64,000 bases of DNA from assembly GCA_948144175.1 (NCBI GenBank), contig CANXME010000542.1:1178001-1242000 (forward strand). The letters are read 5' to 3'. The position numbers were made by a program, and so were the translations under genes. Positions 19,101 through 28,665 of the stretch are shown here, in pieces. The first letter of the stretch is position 1; the number at the start of each line of letters is the position of its first letter. Source of the stretch: Closterium sp. NIES-65 (Eukaryota > Streptophyta > Zygnematophyceae > Desmidiales > Closteriaceae). Under the pieces are notes generated by a model. It did not search any database. It saw only the letters and a list, made by a program, of their open reading frames with translations, and was not told the DNA's origin.

Positions 19101-20511
19101 TTCCGCCGCCGCCAGTGCTTCCGCCGCCGCCAGTGCCTCCGCCGCCGCCAGTGCCTCCGCCGCCGCCAGTGCCTCCGCCGCCGCCAGTGCTTCCGCCGCC
19201 GCCAGTGCTTCCGCCGCCGCCAGTGCTTCCGCCGCCGCCAGTGCCTCCGCCGCCGCCAGTGCCTCCGCCGCCGCCAGTGCCTCCGCCGCCGCCAGTGCCT
19301 CCGCCGCCGCCAGTGCCTCCGCCGCCGCCAGTGCCTCCGCCGCCGCCAGTGCCTCCGCCGCCGCCAGTGCCTCCGCCGCCGCCAGTGCCTCCGCCGCCGC
19401 CAGTGCCTCCGCCGCCGCCAGTGCCTCCGCCGCCGCCAGTGCTTCCGCCGCCGCCAGTGCCTCCGCCGCCGCCAGTGCCTCCGCCGCCGCCAGTGCTTCC
19501 GCCGCCGCCAGTGCTTCCGCCGCCGCCAGTGCTTCCGCCGCCGCCAGTGCCTCCGCCGCCGCCAGTGCTTCCGCCGCCGCCGGTGCCTCCGCCACCGCCA
19601 GTGCCTCCGCCGCCGCCGGTGCCCCCGCCGCCGCCGGTGCCTCCGCCGCCGCCGGCGCTCCCGCCGCCGCCGGTGCCTCCGCCGCCGCCGGTGCCTCCGC
19701 CGCCGCCGGTGCCTCCGCCGCCGCCGGTGCCTCCGCCGCCGCCGGTGCCTCCGCCACCGCCGGTGCCTCCGCCACCGCCGGTGCCTCCGCCACCGCCGGT
19801 GCCTCCGCCACCGCCGGTGCCTCCACCACCGCCGGTGCCTCCGCCGCCGCCGGTGCTCCCGCCGCTGCCGGTGCCTCCGCCGCCGCCGGTGCCTCCGCCG
19901 CCGCCGGTGCCTCCGCCACCGCCGGTGCCTCCGCCGCCGCCGGTGCCTCCGCCGCCGCCGGTGCCTCCGCCGCTGCCGGTGCCTCCGCCGGCGCCGGTGC
20001 TTCCACCGCTATCCGATCCGCCCGTCGGGTTGAACGAGAGGCGTGTTCGCAGCACGACGCCATTGGAGCCGACAAACGTGCCGTTCGCCCAGCCGGTGAT
20101 GTCGCCGGCGGTGAACGAGCCGTCAGGACTCTCAACCCACGGAATTACCGCGCCCGTCGCCGCGTTTCGCGCAATGCCGCCCTTGCCGTACAGCTTCGTG
20201 TTCGCGATTTCCACGAAGCTGGCCGCGCCGGCGATGTATATAGTTACACCAGGCGCGGCGATGGTGCCGTTCGGGTACCACGTGTACTTGCCCTCCATCG
20301 TGAGCGACCCGTCGGGGTTCTTCGTCGGCTTGACTTGGACGCCGGTTTCGTTGTCGTAAATGTTTTGGCCGTAGATGGTGTAATTGTCGACCGTCAGGCT
20401 ACGGTCGGCGTTGCTGATAACGAGCGTCGCGCCATTCGCTGTAGTCACGGCGGTCGCCGAGATGGTGACCGCGAGCAGCAGCAGCGCGAGCACGAGGTGC
20501 TGGCGCGCCAT
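16175..20511 (-). CDS. Secreted, probably GPI-anchored, Gly/Thr-repeat N-glycoprotein (two exons)
   Basis: Exon 1 is 20511-16428 and exon 2 is 16248-16175, giving about 1,385 residues. Reading through the intron gives a false Leu/Cys-rich tail. In order: signal peptide (MARQHLVLALLLLAVTISATA); a ~140-residue N-domain with Asn-Gly-Thr sequons; a Gly-Gly-Gly-Gly-Gly-Thr/Ser hexapeptide array (about 163-513); then modules starting NPDGSLSFGPGYT at about 597, 763, 1022 and 1189, each with several NGT sequons, TAGDITG and GANGAVVNTGK motifs. A PAPGSE hexapeptide hinge lies at about 900-1014. A Pro/Ser/Ala stalk ends in PPPPKPAG, followed by the exon-2 tail SLAPPVTVLATAITVALSSL and a few more hydrophobic residues, resembling a GPI-attachment signal. 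Probably a cell-wall or extracellular-matrix glycoprotein; I do not recognise the family. A decayed inverted paralogue is at 540. Confidence 0.85.
16249..16427 (-). other. Intron of the glycoprotein gene
   Basis: 179 nt on the minus strand. The donor GTATGT follows AAGCCTGCTG; the acceptor is a pyrimidine tract ending TTTGTCAG before GCTCTCTTGC. It is phase 1. The splice pattern and downstream tail are conserved in the paralogue at 2038-2291 despite different intron lengths (179 versus 254 nt), so selection or recent ancestry has kept the exon. Confidence 0.88.
17470..17810 (-). repeat. 18-nt coding minisatellite (PAPGSE/TAPGSE/AAPGSE)
   Basis: About 19 copies of an 18-nt unit (plus-strand form GAGCCAGGTGCAGCCTCT and variants) encode a hexapeptide hinge rich in Ala, Pro, Gly, Ser and Glu between two globular modules of the glycoprotein. 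Unit length is a multiple of three, so copy changes keep the frame. Confidence 0.88.
18975..20010 (-). repeat. 18-nt coding minisatellite (Gly5-Thr/Ser)
   Basis: About 58 near-perfect 18-nt units (plus-strand form GCCTCCGCCGCCGCCAGT) encode Gly-Gly-Gly-Gly-Gly-Thr or related hexapeptides. Blocks of subtypes (CTGCCC, CCGCCAGTG, CCGCCGGTG, CCACCG) show local homogenisation. The decayed paralogue has only a short remnant. Long antisense frames here (poly-Pro-Val, poly-Ala-Glu) are artefacts. Confidence 0.9.
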
Positions 20512-21165
20512 GATTCAGAATCGATGGCTGCACGGTGGGGGGGAATGAGAATCAGTTATGCCTCAGCGCACGCGAAAGACGCTCCTAGACCCCCAGGTTG
20601 GCCCACTTGGTGAATGCACGAAGTAGCTATATTTTTACTCGGGCTATGCTCGACCAGAGTTGATGAATTGCTGAGGATGAGGGGTGAATGAGGAGACAGC
20701 AGGAAGTGCGGTACAGCGCAAGTGGTCAAGAAATGGACCAGAATGTTCTTCCGCCGCTCGAGCGGAATGGGTCTTCCGCTCAGTCCTTCCTCTTGCGGAG
20801 CTGATTTGCTGCGCCATCGGGAGGACACGAATTCCGTAAGGTCCTTACAGGGCGGGTCATACTTTCTTTTATTTGACGCAGTCTAATACGGTCAGCCACG
20901 TTTGGGAGCGGTATTTCGGTTTCCACCGCTTTAGAACGATGCGTACCAGAATGAACCTTCCAACCTAAGTCAATTGTCGATTCGCCCTTGCCAGAATTCG
21001 TAGTGGCGCGCCGTCGCCTCACCTAGTGCGGTTCGTTGCGCGCTGATACTGTAGGCTGCGATTTGTCTACCAGTTCGCTGGAGGCATTTGTCTCGCTGGA
21101 TTGATACTGTACTGGCTGTTGGGGTGCTTGCGACTTCACGAATGTCATATTTGCAGATGCAAGGA
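20512..21165 (-). other. Upstream region of the glycoprotein gene
   Basis: The first ~100 bases resemble the leader of the paralogue. An AT-rich AAAAATATAGC (minus strand, about 20627-20637) is a weak TATA candidate some 120 bp before the ATG. Beyond that no gene, repeat or structure is recognised. CACATAACTT at 21166-21175 is the left target duplication of the next element. Confidence 0.35.
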
Positions 21166-21175
21166 CACATAACTT

Positions 21176-21864
21176 CGGCCATTATCTCCGATACTCAGAT
21201 TCTGCCTGAGCGCGTTCTCAGGTGCAATCACCAACAGAAACACAGTTTCTCGATATAGTGGAAAGCTATCATGGGAAATGTTTGTATACAGTCACTCAAA
21301 AAAGGAAGTCAAGCACTTGCAATAAATAAATATAATGCCCGTAGCGAACCTATATGTTTTCCGGGAAGGATCAACCCTAAACACCGAAAGCCTCCAAATA
21401 CTCTGGAAAACATATTGCAACCCACTTGACAAAAAAAAAATACCCACCTCGTAAAGGGATGCGACTCGGGGATCAACCCCAAAAACAATGCTCATTTCCG
21501 TGTTTAGGGTTGACCCCTCTCGAAAATGCATCCAGGTTCCCTAGGGGTTTTATTTTTTCTGCCATGCCCGAATAGGTCTCGGTAGCGTCGTCTAGTGCTT
21601 TCGGTAGCGTTGTTTAGCGGTGGGTTGCGCTATTGAGCACTACCAAGTGAATTATATGGGCTTCATTCTCTTACTACCTTAATTTCCGTACAAAATCCAG
21701 GTCGGGAGGGGGAGTGAATGGTTTTGTCTTGTCACTTCCTAATGAGTTCGACCAGCGTTAGAAATGTGACTAAAAAGCAATGACCAATCAACGTTGAGAA
21801 AGTCCAGGTTGATTACACCTGAGAACGCGTTCAGGCAAAATCTGAGTATTGGAGATAATGGCCG
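21176..21864. mobile_element. Non-autonomous Mutator-like (MULE-type) DNA transposon
   Basis: 689 bp bounded by terminal inverted repeats of about 55 bp with four mismatches (CGGCCATTATCTCC... at both ends) and flanked by a perfect 10-bp direct repeat, CACATAACTT (21166-21175 and 21865-21874). Long TIRs with a 9-11-bp duplication are characteristic of Mutator-like elements. No transposase is encoded; the interior has a 79-codon minus-strand frame without recognisable features and internal copies of TCAACCCTAAACAC in opposite orientations. It could be mobilised by a MULE elsewhere. Confidence 0.8.
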
Positions 21865-21874
21865 CACATAACTT

Positions 21875-22446
21875 CCTGAAAACGAAATCTAGCGACATCA
21901 ACGACGCATATAGAATGTGAGGTAGGGTTATTATGGCGGCGGAGAGCATAGCGCCCACATGCGCCCAGTCTTGTGCGACTCGATGATGGTTACAGTGCAA
22001 TCCCATCCGAGAGTGTGGGCAGCCGCAATCACCGAGCTTATGGGGAGGCGGAAGGTGGTCTGGCCTACAGAACGAGACTGGGGGAGGGGGAAGGAGGCAC
22101 ACTCATGGAATGGGAGATGTGTGTTTCAGGGTAGCCACAGAGGATTTGGGGGGTTGGTGGGGGGAGGGGAGAGGGGGAAAACGTGTGGTGGGTGCGCGGA
22201 GATTACAGAATCACCGACCAGCTCTGCTCCGACCGCAGCCAACAGAATTGCAGCGAGGTTGTCAACCCATAAATTGCGAACCTAGGCGGAATGACAAGTG
22301 GGGCATGGATGGGGTCAGGATGAAGGGTCAAGAGGCAAGGGGAAGAGGGAATGAACTGACCGAGCGATGCTCCGCACATCGAAGCTGCACACCGCATAAA
22401 GAAAGCCCCGCATAGAACATGGGCGCAATAACAAATCATGCATAAC
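21875..22446. other. Intergenic, nothing recognised
   Basis: Mixed-composition sequence with G-rich stretches (about 22080-22195). Short frames on both strands have no domain, signal or repeat support. Confidence 0.4.
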
Positions 22447-22789
22447 TGTTATGAGTGCAATTGAGTGAGCGAACTAAGATTGCACTATCGAAGCAAAACA
22501 CTACATTTAGCGAAGAGATGAGCCAAGCAAACTAGCATGGTAACGGTAACGAGTGAAATGTGGGGTACGCGACGGGCCTGGCGCCTAGGTTGGGATTTGT
22601 CGAGGCGGAGGGCCGGAGCGCGGGTTACCAGCCGAGCCGTGAGGGTTGGGTGCAGTGTGAGTAGTGGTGGGAACGATGGTTAGGGCACTTGTTGCATGTG
22701 GTTACGTTGCACTGTTGGGGTACTATTGGCGAGAACAGTCAGGTACGCGGTAAACAAGGACGCGAAGTAAAGAAAATGAATTTTCCTTA
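22447..22789 (-). repeat. Diverged solo LTR of the gypsy A family
   Basis: It matches the reverse complement of the 333-bp LTR of gypsy A along its length: TGCAATTGAGTGA.CGAAC, TTGCACTATCGAAGCAA, CGGAGCGCGGGTTACCAGCC and GACGCGAAGTAA. Divergence is substantial, so it is old. Its last bases (TTTTCCTTACA) are split by the TA-flanked element that follows; the final CA is at 23324-23325. No matching 5-bp target duplication is visible. Confidence 0.75.
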
Positions 22790-23321
22790 CCGTCAGCCCC
22801 CGGATAGAAGCGCCCCTGGGGTTATAAAAAAACACGTTTTTTTAGGGGGTGCGCTTATAATTGAGGATTTTTATAAGCGCCGGTGCTTATATAATAGCAT
22901 ATATGAAATTCGTCGTTTTTCCACCAAACTGTAGATCCCATTCTTGCGAATTGAATCGAGTCGAAACTATACAGGGCTCGATTGAGAATCTCGCGTGCAA
23001 GTTGGCAGGGATTGATTCCCTGCCAACACACACAGTCAGAATGAGTCAACGTGCGCCCTTGACAGCTCATTCTGACTGGACGCGTTGCCAGTGAGCCGGG
23101 CGAGGGTGAGGGGGCATCGAAATTCAAAATGTGGGAATGAAAATATTGCGTTTCGTTACAACGATTTCAGTAAAATTATAATAAAAAAGAAGAGGGTGGC
23201 GCTTATAATCCGTAAGCCTTCAGGTGTGCGCTTATAATCGAGGACCGGATATAAGCGCCCTCATTCTTTTATAAGCGCCGGCGCTTATCCGAGGCCTGCG
23301 CTTCTATCCGGGGGCTTACGG
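22790..23321. mobile_element. TA-flanked non-autonomous element (Tc1/mariner- or Stowaway-like MITE)
   Basis: 532 bp with 24-bp terminal inverted repeats differing at one base (CCGTCAGCCCCCGGATAGAA.. versus CCGTAAGCCCCCGGATAGAA..), flanked by TA on both sides (22788-22789 and 23322-23323). Inside are several copies of GCGCTTATAA in both orientations near each end, so long fold-back is possible. No transposase frame is present. Removing it restores the LTR terminus TTACA exactly, which independently confirms the ends. Confidence 0.8.
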
Positions 23322-23325
23322 TACA

Positions 23326-24061
23326 TTCCCGCTACCTCCCTCCCCAAGAAGGTCTCCCTTACAAAAATGCGTGTACGTCGCGGAAATTTTGGTTGTGCAG
23401 ATACTCGGTGTTGGAATAACCAACGGTTATGATAACATTTTCGAAGGTTTCACTTAGCGAATCGCTTCATAGCGATGCATCGCACCTGTACTACCGTATT
23501 CTCCCACCCTAGGGTGTTATGAAAACCACTGGGAAAAAATGGGGAGGGTCTCCTCAAAGGAAAATCCTACATAATACACGGGTCTTATTATATGATATAT
23601 TTTTTATAAAGCAGGAAAGATGTGAAACAAAATCAGGGGTCTCACTTCACTTCAAGATTGTTCATCAGTGCCGCAAAACCGAGTATACGAGGATAACGTG
23701 GCCGCCCACTGGAATCTGCCACATGGCATATTCCAGTGGGCGACTCTGGCACCGGATAGGGTGAAAACAAAGCCAAACTCGTGCACGGTGGTGCGTTGTC
23801 ACTGTACCAGTTACTTCTTGACTGGTTTGGTCACGTCCCTGTGCCCCAAGTCATGTGAGAATGTGAGTTTCACCTCTTGTGCCACTTGTAGCGGAAGATT
23901 CGCCAGCGTGGCGACAGTGAGATTGTGGGAGGGGGGAAATCTCGGCAGCTTCTAAGTGAAAGTACACGCAAAATTTCATCTGGGGAGCGATTCTCGCGAT
24001 ATCCTCCCGTAAGGAATCAGACTCGATAACAGCTATAATAGGAATCTATAAGAAAAGGGGG
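23326..24061. other. Intergenic, no gene recognised
   Basis: No coding feature is supported. It contains a 40-bp palindrome (23703-23742) listed separately. The segment ends at GTGTT, the target duplication of a solo LTR. Confidence 0.4.
23703..23742. repeat. 40-bp near-perfect palindrome
   Basis: The 13-bp arms CGCCCACTGGAAT and ATTCCAGTGGGCG enclose an inner TGCCA-CA-TGGCA hairpin. Only one internal pair is mismatched. It could form a hairpin or cruciform or be the scar of a fold-back element. No function assigned. Confidence 0.8.
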
Positions 24062-24066
24062 GTGTT

Positions 24067-24195
24067 TGTGAAAATTAGAAAGAAAGAAGAGGGTTGCACT
24101 AGCAAGAATGGGGATACAAATAGCAAACCCTAGAAGAGTTGTACTCGCTATAGAGCACCCCACTACAGGCTAGAGCATAAGATAACATTCTGACA
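24067..24195 (-). repeat. Solo copia LTR (family Y), copy 1
   Basis: On the minus strand it reads TGTCAGAATGTTATC...TTTTCACA and matches 27120-27249. It is flanked by GTGTT target duplications at 24062-24066 and 24196-24200, so it is a true solo LTR left by LTR-LTR recombination. It carries the shared copia-LTR stem-loop module (AACTC/TCTAGGGTT variant). Confidence 0.85.
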
Positions 24196-24306
24196 GTGTT
24201 ATAGAAAATCACCCCAAAAGGGGGGGTATAGTACAAACGAGGTCGATTATAACACCCACCCCGCACAAGCTACCCGGGGGTGTACAATTACGGGAGGGTG
24301 GGTGTT

Positions 24307-24439
24307 TGTCCAGATAGCAAGCAGGAATGATTGAATTGAATGAATTGTGGGTACAAGTACTAACCCTAATATTGGGTTGTACCTCACATGGGCTACCCCA
24401 CTATAGCCTACACACAACTAGCACAGATATGGTTTGACA
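24307..24439 (-). repeat. 3' LTR of copia D
   Basis: 133 bp, minus strand, starting TGTCAAACC after the polypurine tract. It contains the shared module TAGTGGGGTAGCC, GGTACAACCC, TTAGGGTT and TTGTACC, with both outer and inner arms complementary. The flanking base run GTGTT (24302-24306) may be its target duplication; the partner is lost. Confidence 0.75.
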
Positions 24440-24661
24440 CACCCCCATAGGCAAAGTGGGGGAGAACAAGGGGTCATAAGACCAGTCAAGAAAAGCAAAG
24501 CAAGCTAAGGGTGGATCACCATACACTCCGAGCACAAGCAAAGGGGCCACAAGGCCAGTTCATATGCAGATATATATATGCAACAACAACAGTACAGTGA
24601 TCACTACCTAGCAAGAGTAAACATGCAGGTATATATATATAGATCATAGTACAACCAGAGT

Positions 24662-26568
24662 CTACATCAAGTGAGGAAACATAGGCACCGGGCCTAAAGC
24701 AGTGCAGAAGCGCTGATGATCACCAGCCGGAAGGGCCTTGGTGATCACATCAGCCGTGTTGGCCCGGGTGGGCACGTGGGCGACACGAAGCTGACCACGC
24801 TGCTGCAACTCTCGAGCAAGGAAGTAACGTAGAGCGATGTGCTTCGTTCTGTGCTCCAGTCTGTAGTCCTGACACAAGGCAATGGCAACCTTGTTGTCAA
24901 CGTACAGCACTGGAGGAGAACGAGGCCTCTCTCCCAAGTCGGTCAGCAGGTAGGTGAGCCAGCGTAACTCCTGTGCAACCATGGCTGTGGCGTAGATCTC
25001 AGCCTCACAACTGGAGCTGAGAACAGAATACGAACAGGTAGACTACCAAGAAACAGAGCCAGAGCCAAGGCTGAACGTGTAACCCTAGGACGACCGCTGC
25101 GTAGCCAGGTCGTCAACCCGAGAAGCGTCTGGATGCCCAGTAAGGACAAGTGAGCTCCGCCCTCCAAGCAGGAGCCCCATGCCCGATGTACTGCACAAGT
25201 AGCGCAGTACCCTCTTCGCAACATCCATGTACACCTTTCAGTGCCTACCATGATCCACGTAGCGTGCCAGAAGGCCAAGAGGATACGCAAGGTCAGGACG
25301 AGTGCAGGTCATCAGGTACATGAGGCAACCCACTAGCTCTGGGTACGGACCACTCAGCTCTACGGACTCATCCGAAGGTGGAGCTGAGAGCGAGTGACCT
25401 GTAGCCAGGGGAGTGGACTGTGGCGAGGACCAAGTGAAGCCGAAGCGCAGAAGGACCTGCTGCACCATGTGTGACTGAGTCGGTGTGATGGTGCGGCGTG
25501 CTCTGTCCCGGGTGATCTGCAGGCCAAGGTAGCTGCGCAGCTCACCCAGGTCTGTGCACGTGTGTCTCTTCTGCAGCTCCGACTTCACAAGGGCGAGAGC
25601 CTCAGTGTCAGCAGTGGCAAAGACCAAGTCGTCAACGTACACGAGGATGTAGAATGGCGGCAACGAAGTGTCGGTGCGCAGAAACAGCGACAGGTCAGTA
25701 GTGGAAGGTGCAAACCCAAGAGCCGCAACTATCGTCCTCAATGTGTCGTGCCACTCACGAGGCGCCTGACGGAGACCGTAGACTGGCCGGCGGAGGCTCC
25801 ACTGGGTACCAGGAGGGAACGACCCAGTGAAGCCACGTGGGCGACGCAGCCAGATCTCCTCGTGGAAACTGCACTGTAAGAACGCTGTGCTGAAGTCCAG
25901 AGATTGAAGCTCGTAGTCACGTTGAGCGGCAACGTGCAGCAGCATCCGAAGAGTGGTCATCTTTGGGGTGGGGGAGAAGGTCGAGAAGAAATCACTCCCT
26001 GTCGCTGACTTAAGCCTCGTGCAACGTAAGGAGCCTTAAAGACAGGCGGATAACCTGGCGGCCGCTTCACCCTGAAAATCCAAATGCCATCGACCACGTT
26101 CACCCTAGGAGGGGGAATTGCGTCGACGTAAGTGCATGTGGACTTCCAGGATGCCATCTCTGTGTCCATGGCTGTCTGCCACTGAGAGGAGTACTCACCC
26201 GCGATCGTCTCAGCGTAAGAGCGCGGGGTCGGGATGTCTGGAGCATCCAGGTCTCCCTCAGGGGCAAGCAACATGGCCACGAGATGAGACGCAGAGGCTG
26301 CAAGACACTCAAAGTCCTCCTGCCTGTCCTCAAGGACGTCCGTGCCAAGAGCACACTCACCCCCAATGGACGGAGGACAGACAGACTCAGACACAGTAAC
26401 AAGACTAGCAGCGAAGTCGAGATGACATGCAACAGCAAAGTCAACAAGCTCAAAGACGAAGGGAGACATAGCAACAGGCTCAAACGACGGGTCAATGACA
26501 ACAATGGCTAGTAGACGCGTGACAGAACGGTGAGCAACACGAACCAGGTCAGATTCAGGGTCCTGCAC
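24662..26568 (-). pseudogene. Copia D reverse transcriptase and RNase H remnant
   Basis: RT blocks in order: VDGIWIFRVKRPPGYPPVFK, then (new frame from about 25960) MTTLRMLLHVAAQRDYE, DFSTAFLQ, and YVDDLVFATAD. After further shifts near 25250 and 24980 comes RNase H (VDNKVAIALCQ, TKHIALRYFLARELQQRG, TADVITKALPAGDHQRF). At least three frame changes show it is inactive. It is closely related to copia F and K. Confidence 0.85.
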
Positions 26569-26639
26569 ATCAGGTAGAGAAGACGCAGGAGGAGACGGCA
26601 GGGGAACACGCTGTGGAACAAAGGAAGGACGAAGTGTCT

Positions 26640-27119
26640 GTCAGAATCCCAACCACTAGACCATTGGGATAAAAGGGCTTGTTAAGTAGCGAGTCAGTGC
26701 GCCCATAACCCCCCAGGACAACGAGCCTGTAACCCTTCCCTAGGATCAATCGGGGATCACTAGTGGACCTCTGACACCCCCCCCGCACTGGGATGCCCGA
26801 AGTGCACACACTGGGATTCGAACCCGAGACCTTCGCTCTGATACCATGTTACGATAGTGTCTTAACTGGTAACCGGGTTTAAGGAGGGCCTAGGCTTAGA
26901 AGCCTAGGCCAAGCGGGTGTCGAATGAGTTGTGCAAGTGAGAATCGAGAATGAGTGAAGGTTCACTATTGCACACGAGTACATATAGCAACCTAACAAAG
27001 GTGAAAGAGGTGCACCACCATACAAGGGAATTACACAACAGCTACACTACAGGCAGATTATACTAAATAGATATAAATCTATTGTGACGGTGCCATAGCG
27101 TGCGTGCCAGGGACAGGAG
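26640..27119 (-). mobile_element. LTR-plus-leader fragment of an unrelated retroelement (X)
   Basis: On the minus strand 27115-26847 reads as an LTR (TGTCCCTGG...CGTAACA, 269 bp) followed at once by TGGTATCAGAGC, a perfect initiator-tRNA-Met primer site, then about 200 bp of leader. The leader contains GGTTCGAATCCC (tRNA B-box-like) and, ~170 bp later, TGGTCTAGTGG (A-box-like). The remainder of the element is missing. It lies within copia D. Confidence 0.65.
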
Positions 27120-27249
27120 TGTCAAAAGTTAGAAGAAGAAAGAGGGTTGAACTAGCAGAAATGGGGACACAAATAGCAAACCCTAGAAGGGTTGTACTCG
27201 CTATAGAGCACCCCACTACAGGCTAGAACATAAGAATAACATTCTGACA
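27120..27249 (-). repeat. Solo copia LTR (family Y), copy 2
   Basis: 130 bp related to 24067-24195 (minus strand TGTCAGAATG...TTTTGACA), flanked by AGGAG target duplications at 27115-27119 and 27250-27254. Different target sites prove independent insertion of the two Y copies. It sits between fragment X and copia D. Confidence 0.88.
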
Positions 27250-27254
27250 AGGAG

Positions 27255-28665
27255 GCGGACGCTCACGAGGAACATGACTACCAGTGGGACGCGCGCGAAC
27301 AGGCGATGCAGGACAAGACGCAGGCTCACGACGCTCTGTAAGTGAGTCTGTCCTCTCAGTGTAAGGAGAAGAAGCAGGCAGAGGTGCGCCGGGCTGTCAC
27401 GGGAGGCTAGTAGAAGATGGGAGGCTAACAACCTGGCGAAGCACGGGGTCAGGCGGTGGCAGAGACGACGGTGACGGTGGAGCAAAAAACAGTCGTGGCG
27501 GTGCAGTGCCACTAGTACTAGTAGCTCCAGCGCCTCCGGCAGCTCCAAAACTTCCAGCCACATGGCCTCCAGCAGCAGCACCTCTAGCTCCAGTAACTCC
27601 AGCAGCAGCACCTCCAGCTCCAGCGCCTCCAGCAGTTCCAGAACCTCCAGCTCCAGCGCCACCAGTAGCAGGACCCCAAGAACGGTACCTCCAGGCCCAG
27701 GGTCCCCAACTCCAGAGTCGACAGTACCAGTTCCATGGCCTCCAACAGCAGCACCTCCAGAATCGGCACCTCCAGCTCCAGGGTCTCCAACTCCAGGGTC
27801 GACAGCACCAGCTCCAGGGCCTCTAGCCCTTGTACCTCCAGCAGCAGCACCCCTAGAGCTGACACCTCCAGCTCCAGGATTAGTACCAGTCCTGGCAGCT
27901 CCAGTACCTCCAGTACGAGCACCTCTAGGACTAGAGACACTAGCACTCCCAGCGCCTCCACGACAAGCAGCTCCAGCAGCACGACTCCTTAGGCAAGCCA
28001 CTCTCGTGCCTGCTGTGGTGAGGCAGGCCCGCGTCTTAAAACGAGACCCAGAGGAACGCCAGCAGACTCAGCACCCCCCGACGCGGCACCCTCCGGCTCA
28101 GCACCCCCAGGCTCCGCACTCGTAGGCTCAGCACCCCCAGGCTCCGCACCCCCCAGCACCTCACGGACGGTCTCAGCACCCCCAGACTCCGCAGCCGCAT
28201 ACTCAACACCCCCAAGAGCAGTACCAGTTCCGGCAGCTCCAGTACCTCCAGTACGAGCACCTCCAGGACCAAAAACACCAGCACTCCCATCGCCTCAACG
28301 ACAAGCAGCTCCAGCAGCACGACTCCTCAGGCGGGTATGCGACGCAAGCCACTCTCTTGCCTGCTATGGTAAGACAGGCCCGCGTCGTGAAACGAGACCC
28401 AGAGGAACGCCAGAAGACTCAGCACCCCCCGACCCGGCACCCTCCGGCTCAGCACCCCCAGACTCCGCAGCCGCAAGCTCAGCACCCCCAGGCTCCGCAC
28501 TCCCCAGCACTTCACACGCAGGCTCAGCACCCCCAGACACAGCACCCCCAGCAGCACCTCCCGCAGCAGCACCTGAGTTGCTAGTGACCTGTACAGGCTC
28601 AGCCACAAGGGGTGGGTCTACCTGATACACACTTGAAGGAGTAGGACCCTGAGGGGGGAGGGGGT
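27255..28665 (-). pseudogene. Copia D integrase-RT linker
   Basis: Low-complexity coding remnant translated as Gly/Ala/Pro/Val-rich and Glu-Pro-Gly-Gly repeats, from AGCTCCAGCACCTCC-type units on the plus strand. A ~250-300-bp segment around 27980-28130 recurs at 28290-28500, a tandem duplication (GAAACGAGACCCAGAGGAACGCCAG motif in both). Frames are broken. Confidence 0.7.

Noticed and set aside
18975..20010. Possible CRISPR-like array
   Set aside because: The units are contiguous 18-mers without spacers, in coding phase, in a eukaryotic gene.
18989..20359. 456-codon plus-strand frame of Pro-Pro-Pro-Val repeats and a 388-codon Ala-Glu frame on the other strand
   Set aside because: Both are alternate-frame readings of the 18-nt Gly/Thr minisatellite. 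The true frame has a signal peptide, sequons, a spliced tail and a paralogue.
21292..21531. 79-codon minus-strand frame inside the Mutator-like element as a transposase remnant
   Set aside because: No recognisable transposase motif, and far too short.
22447..22790. Independent gene promoter or host sequence
   Set aside because: Block-by-block match with the reverse complement of the gypsy A LTR identifies it as an old LTR.
26810..26840. tRNA gene suggested by GGTTCGAATCCC on the minus strand
   Set aside because: The A-box-like motif is downstream instead of upstream, no cloverleaf can be drawn, and it follows a primer binding site.
24067..27249. The two Y LTRs as ends of one 3-kb element
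   Set aside because: Each has its own 5-bp target duplication, and the DNA between them is copia D, its flanking sequence and fragment X.
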